This document shows, in pieces, positions 1 to 11,735 of a DNA stretch of 64,000 nucleotides. Where the stretch lies: contig JAACJM010000165.1 in assembly GCA_013368315.1 (NCBI GenBank), positions 1 through 64,000 on the forward strand. Reading direction: 5' to 3'. A program made the position numbers and the translations under genes. The notes beneath the pieces are model-generated. The model was not told the DNA's origin and made no database searches. It saw only the letters and a list, made by a program, of their open reading frames with translations. How positions within the stretch are numbered: the stretch's first letter is position 1; each line of letters opens with the position of its first letter. Origin of the DNA: Tetrapyrgos nigripes. Its lineage: Eukaryota; Basidiomycota; Agaricomycetes; Agaricales; Campanellaceae.

Positions 1-60
1 GCCTGATGTCTGTGCGAGATATTCATGACCGAATGATAAAGAGAAGTTGGGAATCCTTCG

Positions 61-723
61 CTAGTCGTTACACGCCCTCCGCAACAACTCTGAACGCCTT
101 AAAGAAGAATCTCCAACCCTATGACCTTCTGCCCGCTTCAACACCTTCCATGCCTTAAACTTCTGATGCCTCACAGCGTCCCTCGAGGCCAGATCGCGAA
201 GAGCCTGGTACTCGGAGCTGTCAACTGACTCCCTGCCCGGGTTAAATATTTCGTGGGGAACGATCTTGTGGTATTCGAAACCAAAGAGTTTGGCAGGGGG
301 AATGGGGCCATCACGATGTAACAATTCGCCGCTTTCAGTGTCGGGAACAGGCATTTTGAAAGGAATCTTTTCGTCGTTGAAGCTTTCCGCAAAAGCAAGG
401 TATGTGGGAGAGATAATTGTCTGCCCTGCAAGATAACCACTCTTCTTCAGCTTCCTCGTGTGCCCAAGGAAAACGAGAACTTCCCATGGGGAGATCTCAT
501 AGCAACAACTGTTGTTCCAGAACTGGACGATCGTAGGCTCGACATGGTGGATGAACTGGCTGACTCTGATCCAGTCTTTGTGCGTGAAGCGAGAAGAGGA
601 ACGTGAAGTGGTCTGATCGGACTCCTCTGCAGGACGGTGCTTATTAGCAGGAGTAGCGGACATGGATGTGGAGGTTGTTGCCACTGATGCAGACGCGGTC
701 TTGGAGTTAGAGCTGGAATCCAT
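61..723 (-). CDS. unknown protein, 220 aa, Ser/Thr-rich N-terminus
   Basis: A single open frame starts at an ATG at 723 and stops with TAG at 61–63. Residues 1–45 are low-complexity Ser/Thr/Ala. Residues about 46–200 look folded, with aromatic stretches such as FIHHVEPTIVQFWNNS and EISPWEVLVFLGHTRKL, followed by a basic C-terminus rich in Arg and Lys. I see no signal peptide or membrane segment and do not recognise the family. A second ATG-led frame lies just upstream on the same strand (start near 824, MADVDDAPKNVDRNRAG). It overlaps the first codons in another frame, and a CCACCAG acceptor lies before 768, so the true 5' end could be in an upstream exon. The coding call rests on length and composition only. 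Confidence 0.55.
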   Translation of the reverse strand: MDSSSNSKTASASVATTSTSMSATPANKHRPAEESDQTTSRSSSRFTHKDWIRVSQFIHHVEPTIVQFWNNSCCYEISPWEVLVFLGHTRKLKKSGYLAGQTIISPTYLAFAESFNDEKIPFKMPVPDTESGELLHRDGPIPPAKLFGFEYHKIVPHEIFNPGRESVDSSEYQALRDLASRDAVRHQKFKAWKVLKRAEGHRVGDSSLRRSELLRRACND

Positions 724-1771
724 GGGTCGTGCAGGTTGCTGATTCTGGGGCGGATCCTGGTGGCATCTACATTTCCCGCGCGGTTGCGATCAACATTTTT
801 CGGAGCGTCGTCGACGTCAGCCATGATGGCGAGGTACGAGAGTGATAACGAATCAAGATATGCGCAGAACAGATGCGAAAACGATGATGGGGACAAGATG
901 GGCGATGACATAGAGTACACTGTGAACGCGGAGTGGCGTTGACATCGATCTGAACAATATGATGAGTATACTGATGTTATTGACGAGAACATTGCCAATG
1001 CGTCGACTCACAGTATTAAATTGAGAACTGGGTGCTCCTGGGCAAGTAGCGGGGCCCAGGGACCTAATACCATGCTCTGATTCTCTGTGGTTGCAGAAGC
1101 ACTCGTCTTGTTGAGCTTGTTCAGTATCCTGAAACGAAAGGTTCGGTCAGTAACACAACCATACATAGATCAGCGAGTGCTGCTTACTTGGCAATAGTTG
1201 GTGCACCCACAAAGGCGGCAAGGTTGCGTGCCCCGTACTGAGGGCATAAAACGAGCGTGGGGTGGAATCGGCGTGTGGTATAGCAGGAAAAATGGAGGAA
1301 GAGGCGAGCTAAAAAGCAAGTGATGATACGGCTGGAGAAAGAGTGAGATGGATCTGAACCAAATATTCAAAGTGAGGAATGAAGAGAACCAAATATTAAG
1401 CAAATACCTAATGGCCCCACAAATAGCAAGAAATTATGCCTCTGCAGAGGGTTTTACCATTACGCGGAGAGATGGCGACACTCGGCTCTGATTGGTGTCC
1501 CTGCAGCCTTAAACTTAAAGAGAGCAGAGAACCAGCCTGCTATGCTCTGATAGACATTTGAGGAGCTCGCTTGACTACAGACAGGCTTTTAATGGACAAT
1601 CAGGAGGACTTGATATGCAGACGCTAGCGCTGGGCTTGAGGCCAATACCTAACTGTCTGTCCGATTGTATTCAATTCTGCGTTCTATATTGACCAGCTGA
1701 ATTGATTAGTCGGCTGAGCTGAATTGCGTTCACCCAGAGAGAGTCGGTACCGGACGCATAGACAAGTCCGA

Positions 1772-1792
1772 GATAAGCACGAAGTGCTTATC
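1772..1792. repeat. hairpin, 9-bp arms
   Basis: GATAAGCAC and GTGCTTATC form a perfect inverted repeat around a 3-nt GAA loop. It is the first of three hairpins within 460 bp. Confidence 0.7.
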
Positions 1793-1832
1793 CTAGGATA
1801 AGCTAGCCGGACGAAGTGGTGATGCCCTTGCT

Positions 1833-1862
1833 GACGAATCTGCAGTACGTGGCAGATTCGTC
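1833..1862. repeat. hairpin, 11-bp arms
   Basis: GACGAATCTGC and GCAGATTCGTC are perfect complementary arms around an 8-nt spacer (AGTACGTG). It lies 40 bp after the hairpin at 1772–1792. Confidence 0.75.
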
Positions 1863-2182
1863 TAAGGCCTCTCACTCACTTCCTCCATCTGACGCTCGCT
1901 CCCTCAGACGCGTCCTTTTCTCGACCCACCCTCCACATCCCTCTAGCTCTGGGTGCATCTAGACTCTTCCGGGGTCTGCCTCTCTTCTCCGCACCCAGAC
2001 GCTCAGGTCTCAGTCCCGATTGGCTTGGAGATGCCTTTTCGCTGACGCGTTCTCTAGACGCGTCTTCTGGCATGCAAATCACATGCCCGGCATCTTCCGA
2101 AAGCAACTCGGGCCGAGCCCTCCCCAAAACCTCGTCAACTAGCATAACAGCCTAGTTGTCGTTGTAGTATTTAGCATAAGTT

Positions 2183-2226
2183 ATTAGAATACAGATAGTA
2201 TTCTAGTAATCTATCTGTATTCTAAT
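2183..2226. repeat. perfect 16-bp inverted repeat
   Basis: ATTAGAATACAGATAG at 2183–2198 is matched by its exact reverse complement at 2211–2226, around a 12-nt spacer. The arms are long enough to be the termini or the internal fold of a small mobile element; no target-site duplication was identified. Confidence 0.75.
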
Positions 2227-4692
2227 ATTCTCTCCATACGTACTCATTGCCACGACAGAGCTCAGCTTATTCGTGTCGAAGTCGACGAAGGAAAAGACGA
2301 GTCGGAAAATCCCGGATGATGTTGCAATCATGGAAGAGACAAAGGTAACGTTGAAAGAGTCAAGTTGCATTAATATTGCCGAACTTCTACTACTAAGCGG
2401 TTACTAAGAGGTATGTGTACTATGCCGGAAGTAAAGCTAGTACAAGGGCGACGTTGACTGACGAAGTGAAAGGTGATGTTGATAAGTGTTAAATATATTT
2501 TGTCCGGCGAGGACCTTGTTAATATATCGATACGTTGTCCTGCGACACGGACTCGCGGTCGTCTTTAGACTTGTACTTAAACGCATCATTTCAATGATCG
2601 CTGTTACTGTCTGTCTAGGAGAGACTAACTCGGAGTCGGAGTTGCTCGGCCTGCGTCGATGACGGCCCGACGCGTCGCGACCTCGAGCCACTTTTTTTCT
2701 TTTTTTTTCCGTACTTGAACTAGTCCTGGTGCCTACTCTCGTCAAATCATTCGTCGTCAAAGCAAAAATGAAAATGCACCAACATGTGCTCCGAGTCAGT
2801 GCTTCTGATCCTCAGAACTAATCACTCACGACTCCGTTTTCTCTGGCGCAGTCACTACTGCGAGATTCTGCTCTTGTATCCCACCCTCTGGACTGCGCAT
2901 ATTTGTAGTCGTTCGCTGCTATCAGTGACGATGGGCCCTAGCTCTAGAACTTCGAATTCATTGACGTTCGCTTAGAAGCTAACGAAGCTGGTCATATCCT
3001 CGGAAACTTTGTCCTTTCGCCTGGCTGTTAGTATCAGGAGTCTAACGATCCAAAGGAGGCCCAGCAACTATTCTAGTACTACCATCTCACTCCTCCCACT
3101 CTCCTGTACGGCTTCCGCTTCCTCAGCTTGCGGGCGTAAACGCCAATGCATGCGCAGACGATCCGTTTATTTATGACCTTACCTATGACAACTTGATGAC
3201 CCCGACGACTCGGACAACGCCTAGAATGCGCGATATCAAATTATCAATTCACCGCAAGAGACTCGGATAAATATCAATCCCTTAGCCTCCTCCCTCCTCG
3301 TGTCTCTGTGTGTCTCTGTCTGCCAATGCCATCACAATCAGTATCGCGCGTCCTAAGGTTCAAAATCTTTAGATATTCAGGCCTTTCATTCGGATTTGTG
3401 ACGCCTCACCGGCTTACGCGTTTTAGGCCTAGGGCTCCTCCTGATTCCAAGTCATAAGCTAAACGCCGTTTAACCCCTACCCCTCTCTGGATCAGCCTAA
3501 TGACCCGAAGCCTCACGGTCACCTATTGTCACCGCGCCCTCGTAAACCACAATCACAACAGACCAATCCCTATCACCGAGCAAAGAAGACATTCATAGGT
3601 ACTGGCGTCGGCACAATTGCGTTGGGTGAGAAACGCTTCTTGCTCCTCCTGACAATGGGTCAATGGAATCATGGAATCAAATGATCAATTCTGCATGACT
3701 TGGTGTTCTGCCTTCCTTCCATACGCGTACTTATAATGTCCAGAATCCAGATCTATATCTGAGTCTTCCTTCTCCTTCCTCATAAAGCACCTTCCTTAAG
3801 CACCTGAGCTTGTGACGGGTAATAAGAACCCTAAGATCTGCCCATACGAGACCTTACCTGCCTTTTTGCTACAGATTCGACGTACCAGCTGACCTGCCTC
3901 TATATACGGTGGCTCTTCTGACTAGCTCTCCATTTCATTCCGTGTACGAACGCATTATATGAGATTGTATGCAAGTGTATGGATGGGTAGATTTTGGGAT
4001 TAGACTGGGACTGACTCCTGATTGTGACCTAACAATGGACGTCAATGACATTTCAAACGTTTGCCGAGGCCAATAGAACGAGAAGCTTCTAGATGCCATT
4101 AGCCCAGCAGGTAGCCTCTTATCGCGGCAGAACGCGTCAGCTACACATCTGAAATAATGATCGAGGATCACTGCCAGAAATTTGACTTTTTACCCCTTAC
4201 CCCGCAACCCGCATTTTCATTTACCCCGCACTTCCTTCCTAGCGGAAACAGATTTCTCGATGAATATCAGCGGATGACCATACTTATGCGTTTACAATCC
4301 GAAGGGGTCAATCAACATAGGTATAATACTGTTACACAATTTTACACAACGCCTGAGGGCACCACACATAGAGACAAGAAAGCAAGACGGAGGCAAACGA
4401 CCATTATTTTCCTATTGGGTGGTAGTACAGTATTCTTCTATACTGCGGATGGATCAGTCAGCAAGGAGAGATCCGGAGGCGAAAGCAGTGGACTCACTTC
4501 ATGAGCCACGACAACATACGAGTCAAATTTTAGCTGTCGATGGAAAGGGAGTGATACAATGATGGTGATGAAAAGCAAGGAGAGGAAAGTCCCGGAGAAC
4601 GAAGCAGCGATAGGAGTGAGCTAATACAATGCAAAGCTGTTGCGGGTATCGCGCAGTGCATAAGGAGTAAGGACAGAGGGATATGAGACGGA

Positions 4693-5415
4693 TTAATTGA
4701 ACCCATCAAAATGGCCCTTTAAAATTCTTTCACCCATGGGTGACGGGGCTCGACGGGGTTTGGGATCAGCAGAGAGAGTAGCCCTGCGTTGAGGAGGGAA
4801 GCCCTGCCCAGTGGGACTGACAGCAGAATTTGGTGGAGCGTCGGGAGAACGCTGAAAAGACATCAGAATCGACGTGAGACACAAGGTGAGACTAAGGACA
4901 TACCTTGCCAAAGGATGGAGGACCTGTAGTACTGAGAGAAAGTCTGCGCATAAGACCACTACCGCGTTCAAAGTGACCGTCAGGGACAGGGTTGGTGGGC
5001 TGGGTGAAGCGATCTGCTACGGTCGTACTAGCACGACGAGCGTGATGAGCGGCATGAGGTTCATTAACTCCGCTTTCATCCTCTAAACGTGTAATGAATA
5101 TGCCGTTGTCCTAAGTAACTGGGAAAAGCACGCACCTTCAAATACAGGCGCCGTTCCAAACTTGCGGAACGGGAAAGTAGCATTGGTCTTCGATGGAGAC
5201 TGAGCGAGGAAGTAGGACAAGATAGGCGAGCTTCCAGGAGATGGAAGTGCGATACGTGGACTGGTTCTACCAGCACTGTTTGGAGTAGGCAATTCCGAAG
5301 GCGGGCTATCCGTGCTTGAAGATGAGACAGACCCAGAGCGACCCCTGAAGTTACGAGCGATGGGAATTGGGCTAGTGGGTCTCTTGTTGTCGGAGGACTT
5401 GTTTGAGTTGGACAT
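4693..5415 (-). CDS. conserved basidiomycete protein, 205 aa
   Basis: Three exons fit one frame: 5136–5415, 4904–5082 and 4693–4851 (minus). The donors are GTGCGT and GTATGT and the acceptors TTTAG and TTTCAG, giving 205 codons plus stop. The N-terminus is Ser/Pro-rich. The middle has SPILSYFLAQSPSKTNATFP, then PVFEEDESG after splicing, then HAAHHARRAS and a basic RRLSLS patch. The protein ends in PSPMGERILKGHFDGFN. I recognise the SYFLAQSP block and this C-terminus from conserved uncharacterised basidiomycete proteins; their function is unknown. The RRAS and RRLSLS patches could be kinase sites, which is inference. There is no membrane segment or signal peptide. Confidence 0.85.
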
Positions 5416-7821
5416 GATTGTAAAAATTTCGATTTATTCAGAGAAAGACGAGTTGGCAGAGAGAAAGGTGATGATGGGAGGGAAGCAAGAACAGTCGCGG
5501 TTCAGCCCAGCCCAGATCTTTATAGCCTCTCGTGGATCCTCCCGATCGCATCGAGCACGTGAACTTCCATTTTTGGATCACCCGTCTTTCTCCTCGGTTA
5601 CTATTGACTTGACCTCGACCTCCCATCTCTACTTCATCTCCAAGGATACCATGGACTGGACATGGACTGGACCCTGCTTGAGTATGGCTGGGCTCGAATA
5701 TAATCAACCTTGCTGTCCAGACCACTCTGTCACTGTGAGGGCAATCTCTCTTTGGTCTTTGGCTGTGTTCTCTCTGTCTGGCAAACTCCGTCTGTCGTTC
5801 TTTCACCGCAGATGTCACGGACTCCAATTGAATTGTTCTAATCCTAAGGGTACCCCGGATTTGCAAGCACCAAAATTAAATACCCAGCGTCAAGACCGCG
5901 ATATTCTAACTAGCTTGAAGCCTAGAAACCAGCCGTAACGGTGTCGCTGCTCAGTGGGATCCTCGGTACGCTTGCGCCATGGTGGCCAATTTACGACTTT
6001 GCTACCATATAATCGGATTGGATCTGGACCTAGTTCAGCACACGACCGGTAGCTGTAGTGAATAACCTTTCTCGACGTCCGTTCACACAGTTATGCTTCT
6101 GTCTCAATGGAGGCCGATGATGCTTTGATGAAGACTTGTAAATCCAATCACATGTCCCCAATGGACGTCGTCACTTTTTTTGCCAAGATTCGGATTTCCT
6201 CCTATTTCCACCTCTTTACTATAGTTCGTTGCCCGGGTCAAGCTCGACTTGAAAGTTGATCTAGCTTCGTACAAATTCGCGATCATCTCACCAAGAATAC
6301 AGCAACGCTCCAACGGAAGTGGAGCTCGATATACATATAAGTCTTTATTTGGAGTGAATGGTGCCGAGCTCATTCTCCAAGGGTTCTCCACAACTGCGTT
6401 GGGGCATGCTGAGGGTCGCTTTGACCTTTCACATCAGGGACGATACGGTGTGCGCGAACGTTGCAGCAGTTAATCAACTTTGGTGTAGGGTCATCGCGGC
6501 ATTTAACGAGACTAGTGCTTTCTCGTACATACGGCGATCAAGTATAAGTTTTCTGTACCAGCGGGCACAGTAAAGACTCAGAGCGTTCAATTCTATATCC
6601 GTACTCACAACACGACCTACCTCCCACAGGATTTCATCAAGTCCACTCAGGCTGTCCTTTCACTTGGGGCCCTTCTCAAGGCTATGTATATACAGTATAT
6701 CGGAACCGCAACTAGTACTGAATAGGACTTTTTGAAATGGGTCAAGCCACTATCGTTGATCGAAAGAGTGATTCTAACTCTTCTTGTCTTTCTTCTCACT
6801 ATCTGAGTCCTTCCTTTCTTCACTCCGCTCATCGTTCTTCCTTAACCCTGGTATACTCTCGCATATTCTTATTCTCGTTTTCCAGGCTCAGGTCCAATCA
6901 GTAAGGTATCCAACCCTATCATCCTAGGGGTAAGCTGGCAGCCTGATCATGACTATATAGGGGCTAATAACAGTCCAAGTCGAAACTAATAGTAGCCTAA
7001 TATAGATGGTTTAGACGCGCAAACGTTAAACTGCTCAGGGACTCCCGTCTTCGTCACTTTATTGAGACCTGGCCACAGGTTGTTGCCAATCCGCCGGTGA
7101 GCTCAAGGTGAGCTGAGAGTTCGAGTAAGTCACTCCAAAGCAGTACGCCCACTAGTATTCTGGTATCGCCATTTGTCCATGATCACAGGTCCGTCATTAT
7201 ACAGTCTCATAACACCTCTTGTACAATCACTCAACTAGATCTACTAGAGGCAATCTGGAATGGAGACGTACTTAAGCTTCTAACCCCGACTTCAGATGAC
7301 CTCACTTCCACAGCGTCATCTCAAGTTATTTCGACTACGCCAACGTCACAGTCGTGCTTTCCTCCTCCAACTCCAAATTCACTGAACGGTTCATGCAATC
7401 AAACCGAGGCCTCATGGAAGTGGATCTGTCGCACGACATTATGCTCTTCTTCACATTCAACATAGAGCAACTCTCGTCGGATCCCAGTACTCCAACATCC
7501 GCAATCCGCATAACCTCCGCTGCAGAAGCCTCGGAACTCCTCAAAGTACTCCACAAATCTTCTCAAATGTAGCGCAACAGAGAGAACTGTATTGGGGAAG
7601 GTGTAAGACTACCTGTATCTACATCCCGTAAACATCAGTTACCAGCCATCCCAAAATCGTGCAGAACCTCTTGACCCATTAAATAACGAACATGTAAATA
7701 ATAAAAATAACCATAACCATGAAGCGAAACAAAACCGTAAGACAGATCCATGTGAGGAAGGTATCCCGAGTTGACGTGGTATTTGTGAATGGCGATCATA
7801 TCATGCATAGGTGACATCTAC
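5416..7821. other. intergenic, one possible exon near 7312–7572
   Basis: No complete gene could be assembled. The best candidate is a plus-strand frame ending with TAG at 7570–7572. It follows a CTTCCACAG acceptor near 7311 and reads VISSYFDYANVTVVLSSS and then about 70 more residues. No start exon or family was found. Longer frames elsewhere, such as 5312–5938 on the plus strand, run over the promoter of the 205-aa gene and are low in coding character. Confidence 0.35.
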
Positions 7822-8545
7822 TTAGAAGAAGACGGCCATCTCAGCAGCATTGTATGCATTACGAACGGAGAATGGCGAGGTAGCATCGTTCCAGTTGGTA
7901 CCACCAACGATGACGGTGTTGTGTCCTGCATCGTGACCGCTGAAGCCGAAATCGGTCTGTAGTTCAAGGAAGGTGGGATGATAAGGTCAACGGTTGGGCA
8001 GGCAAGTGAGAAGAAAACAAAACACTAACGGTAGTAAGGGAGCCGGATTCATCGATCAAGTCACCAAAGTGACCGACGATGGCAGAGTCATAACCGGCAT
8101 GGTGGCCAGAGATGTGAAGCAAGTCGGAGCTGAATCGAGAGCTTGAGGCGAGGAATTGGTGGAAGACTACAGTCTGAGTCTCAACCTCGCAGATCTGTTC
8201 GGTAATAATCCTCTTAGCCATCTCTTGAAGGATGAGAAGTCGCTGCTGGACAATCTCGATGGAAACGGAGTGGCAAACGAGGACGTCTTGTTGTTCGACA
8301 ATGGTTTGGTCTTGGATGACACCGCAAAAGTTGTCTGATCCGTAAAAGTTGTCGAAACCACTGAGAGAGGAGAAGCCACCCCAGTTATCGAAGCTGTGGA
8401 CCGAGCGGCGGTCTTGGTAAAAGAAGTGGGCGAGTCAGGTTTGATGATTGCCAGTAGTGCGTGAGGACATACTCAAGGGTGCTGCAAGAGTGCTACCGGC
8501 CAAGGCAGCGACGAAACCGAAAGCAAGAGCGATTTTGGAGAACAT
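7822..8545 (-). CDS. small secreted protein, 196 aa
   Basis: Three exons (8473–8545, 8030–8412, 7822–7956) give 196 aa with donors GTATGT and GTTAGT. The first exon encodes a clear signal peptide, MFSKIALAFGFVAALAG, with a likely cleavage after STLAA. The mature part has a Gly/Phe/Asn-rich start, an amphipathic helical centre (QQRLLILQEMAKRIITEQIC) with the few cysteines, and a C-terminus rich in Gly and small residues (GHNTVIVGGTNWNDA). I recognise the CHSVSIEIVQQRLLILQEM…RIITEQICEVETQ pattern from a family of secreted proteins common in Agaricomycetes with no known biochemical function. It probably acts outside the cell. Gene structure is well supported; function is not known. Confidence 0.85.
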
Positions 8546-9847
8546 GGCTAATAAAGAATGTATCGTGTTGCGTTGAGCAGTAAAGCTACAAGATCGAATT
8601 GGAATCAGTCAAAGTCGAAGAAGTAGAATGGAACCACGTACAAAGTGAGTAAATTCGCTTGGAATCGTTAGAAGAAGAACGAAAAGGTCCGTAGGCTACC
8701 TGGCCGAAGAGAGCGAAAAAAGAAGATGGAGAGAAAGAACAAAGATGCTGATGCCTTTCCGGGTCGAAAAAGCTCAGATTTTATGGCCTTCTGTGAAAGC
8801 AGTGTCTACCACTTTGTCGTCTGACCATGCCAGAGTTCTCTGCAGGGTACCGTTCGTTTGGGCCTTGGAAAGCTGGGAGCGGTATTACCTATACCACAGG
8901 CTAGAGTTCGCCCGAATGCCAAGCCCAACTTCTAGCCAGAGAAAAGTATGAGTATCTGGAGATATTGATCTCCATCAAACGGAGGGCATACATTTTAGTT
9001 GTAGTGCTTGTCCCACTTGACTGCCAGTTGACGGGTTTGCGATGCGGCACTATGGGCGCAATTGATGGACATGTGTCTCTCAAAGCGGGAGGACACCTAC
9101 CTGGCAAGCACGTTTCAAAGAGGGCAGGTTGAGACGTGAAAATGTCACCATTCCCCTTCGCAACATACATACAGTGGCTGAAAAAGTCGGAAGAAGACGC
9201 GCTCAAAGTCACTGGTAATCAAAGTTGCACGTCAAATTTAGTTGCATTGTGCTTCAGATATATGACTGGAAATGAGAAAAGCACTTGAATCGTAGGGAAT
9301 CCTTGATGGCTGAGCAGGTCTGGATGTACAAAGAAACAAGAAGAGCGCTGCCTTGGCCCTGCCAGTACGTGTACGGGTGACACCACCTATTCCCAGAAGG
9401 CATCAACCTCAGATGGTCATGCGCGCCTAGAAATAATGTTGTCGACAGAGGTATGCATGGTTGATTGGGATTACTCGAAGCCAGGAGCGGGCATGCTACT
9501 TAGTACTGGAAGAGTTGCTTGAAGAGCTACAAGTAGTATTTGGTCGGAACAAACAATACATCGACCACGTGAGTTCGGTTTTGTCAAAGCGCGACGCGCG
9601 TTTTTTTTCGTCTTCGAAGTTCACGAATCGCGACAGTCCATTTGCGCACCGCGACTGTCTTCTGCTCATCTCAAGCCGTATGGCTCAATCATTTACCACG
9701 AATATCCTAATGAAGGTGTGCTACTTGTCTCCCATCATGTTCCTGATTTGAGCACAGCAAAGCTGACGACATTTGCAGGACGACAGCACCCAACTTGAAG
9801 CACATCTCCCACTTATGACAAAATATTATTTAAAAATGTGACGCCGA
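8546..9847. other. intergenic
   Basis: This holds the upstream region of the secreted-protein gene and the approach to the F-box relic. Only short frames without splice support are present and I see no RNA gene. Confidence 0.5.
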
Positions 9848-11197
9848 ATGTGCGAAACAAGCTGTCATTGCACAAGATATTGGTTAGACCGGGAAATCGA
9901 GAGTCACGCAGGTCCTTGTCAGATCGAACGAACAGCGTTCCAATGCTACTCTTCATTTGCAGATGAGCCAAGCATTGTTTACTCCTATCACCAGGTTTTC
10001 AAGAGATCTTCTGGCAGAAATATTTGTCCGTTATTGCGAGGAGGAATACGAAGATATATATCCCACTTGTCCACGATCACAAACTCTCTCACTGCACTGC
10101 TCTCTATGGAAGGAGGCGGCCTTCGGTACTCCTGCTGTGTAGTCATATCTTAATATATCTTCCCCCAGCAAAGCTGCAGCTACCCTCGCAAAAAAACACC
10201 TTAACTCGGTGTTTGACAAGTGTTTGACGCTTTCGCGAGAAGCTCCTCTGCACATCGTTTTCCCCGGTTGTCTCCTCGATCAAGTATTGATGCATTCTCA
10301 TCGGTGGCTTTTGGCTCATTTCGATATGCATGTATGGCTTCCCAGTAATGGAAGCATTCGAGAAGTTTCTTGCGGATTGGAGGCGTTCTGAATCGTCCAC
10401 GCCATTCCCGCAGCCCGCTTCTTCAGAGACTGCATTTGGACATGCTCTTCCTCGAGAGAGGACATCCAAGTCGACACTTTCCTCCCCATTATTCAGCACT
10501 GCCACGATCATGGAATTCGCAGACTATCTCCAGTGAGGTGATCCCAGGGTCATAGCAGGTGATTGACAAATCGCACAGATTTGACCTTGTGCTGTTAAAC
10601 CGTCTTGTTTACCTTTGGTACCTTCATCTTCGAAAATGCCAGGGTGCTGGGTCTGATTCTCTTGGCAGTCCTTAATACGGCATCGTTCAACCCTCGTCCA
10701 TCACCCACTTGTCAATTAACACAAATATCCATCTTTATCCCGAAGTCATCCTGACTTTCAATTCTCTCGACCATCTCTTCCCAACTTAACCTGCTCAACA
10801 TGTCCCAATTCTTGAATTCGGGTCTTCATCATGTGGCATCTGTCTGTCAAGAGACTTCGCCACCAGGGTGCAGAGCTCGAGTTGCAGACTTCGTTCCCTT
10901 TTCTTGTACGCGATATAAACCGATCTGGACAATTTGGTTTCACTCCTGCGTCTTACACCGGATCTAACCCATCTCACGTTCTGCAAATAGTACGGTGACG
11001 AAGGGACTGAGACTGACCCTCTTCTGTTCCCAAGTACCTGTCCCAACGGCAATGTTCACGCAGATTTGCTCCCAAAGCTCACCGATCTTGACCTAACGAC
11101 AGGTTCGTTCCTCGATAATTCATTGTTGCAGACCGTTTGTGACCTGCTCGAATTGCACACGTCTTCCGAGGTACAAGCTCCGCTCAAATATTTCTGA
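9848..11197 (+). pseudogene. decayed F-box/LRR-like gene
   Basis: Fragments of a typical agaricomycete F-box-like protein lie in order but in different frames. First comes a coiled-coil start (WLDREIES near 9887). The F-box core follows (PITRFSRDLLAEIFVRY from 9981, then LHCSLWKEAAFGTPAV). Next is SYLNISSPSKAAATLAKKHL and SHRWLLAHFDM. LRR-like pieces come last (PLLQRLHLDML, DLDNLVSLLRLTPDLTHLTF, KLTDLDLTTGSF). The codon after PAV is TAG (10140–10142) where the family normally has Trp. At least three frame changes follow, and others precede the F-box core. No intron explains them. The product would have been an SCF-type substrate adaptor. The frame ends near 11197, and remains beyond that are uncertain. 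Confidence 0.75.
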
Positions 11198-11735
11198 TTC
11201 TATCCACTTCTCTCAGCTATTCTCGAAATCATTTGTCGGTACTTCTCTGCTATGCATCGATTTGAAGGACTAGCGCAATCATCGTTATCCAGAAGGGCTT
11301 TCTTTCTGGATTGCCCACGCAGACGTCAACGGGAGAACCAGATAGTTCCGACTCGGACGTAGACATGGACATAGACAGGATAGATTCTGACATGAAGGAG
11401 GAAGTAGTTCTTTCCGATAGTCCACCTCTCCATTTAGGCTCTGGTCATCTTGGGATCCTCGGTGGAACGATCCCGAGATCGGGTTCTATACAAATTTACC
11501 GGATTACCCAACTGGGAGTGAAATTCGACTTGAAAGTTTTCTTGGTTCGACCAGTAGCAGGCTGAGGCTCGTTGGACAGGAACACGCAGTTTACCCTAGC
11601 TAGCTAATAGACATATTCAATTTGAAGACTCAGTATATAATACAGTTACTACACAGTGTGTTTCCCATCTTATAGTTGCATTAGGGATTGGTTTCTCCGC
11701 TACTTTTTTCCTCATACAATTCAGATTGAGACCGA

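Larger units (their letters stand above)
724..4692. other. gene-poor stretch with hairpins
   Basis: No convincing gene is seen in these 4 kb. Open frames are short and low in coding character. The stretch from 1770 to 2230 holds three strong inverted repeats, listed separately. A minus-strand frame at 1876–2145 (89 aa from a real ATG) contains an AT-hook-like KRGRPRK, but nothing supports expression, and it lies between two of the hairpins. The rest (2.2–4.7 kb) shows pyrimidine-rich tracts but no splice-supported frame. Confidence 0.5.

Noticed and set aside
1170..1403. 77-aa minus-strand frame with a hydrophobic run
   Set aside because: It is caused by a purine-rich stretch with a short AACCAAATATT duplication, and there is no splice or start support.
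5312..5938. 208-aa plus-strand frame
   Set aside because: It runs antisense over exon 1 and the promoter of the spliced 205-aa gene and has no recognisable motif or splice logic.
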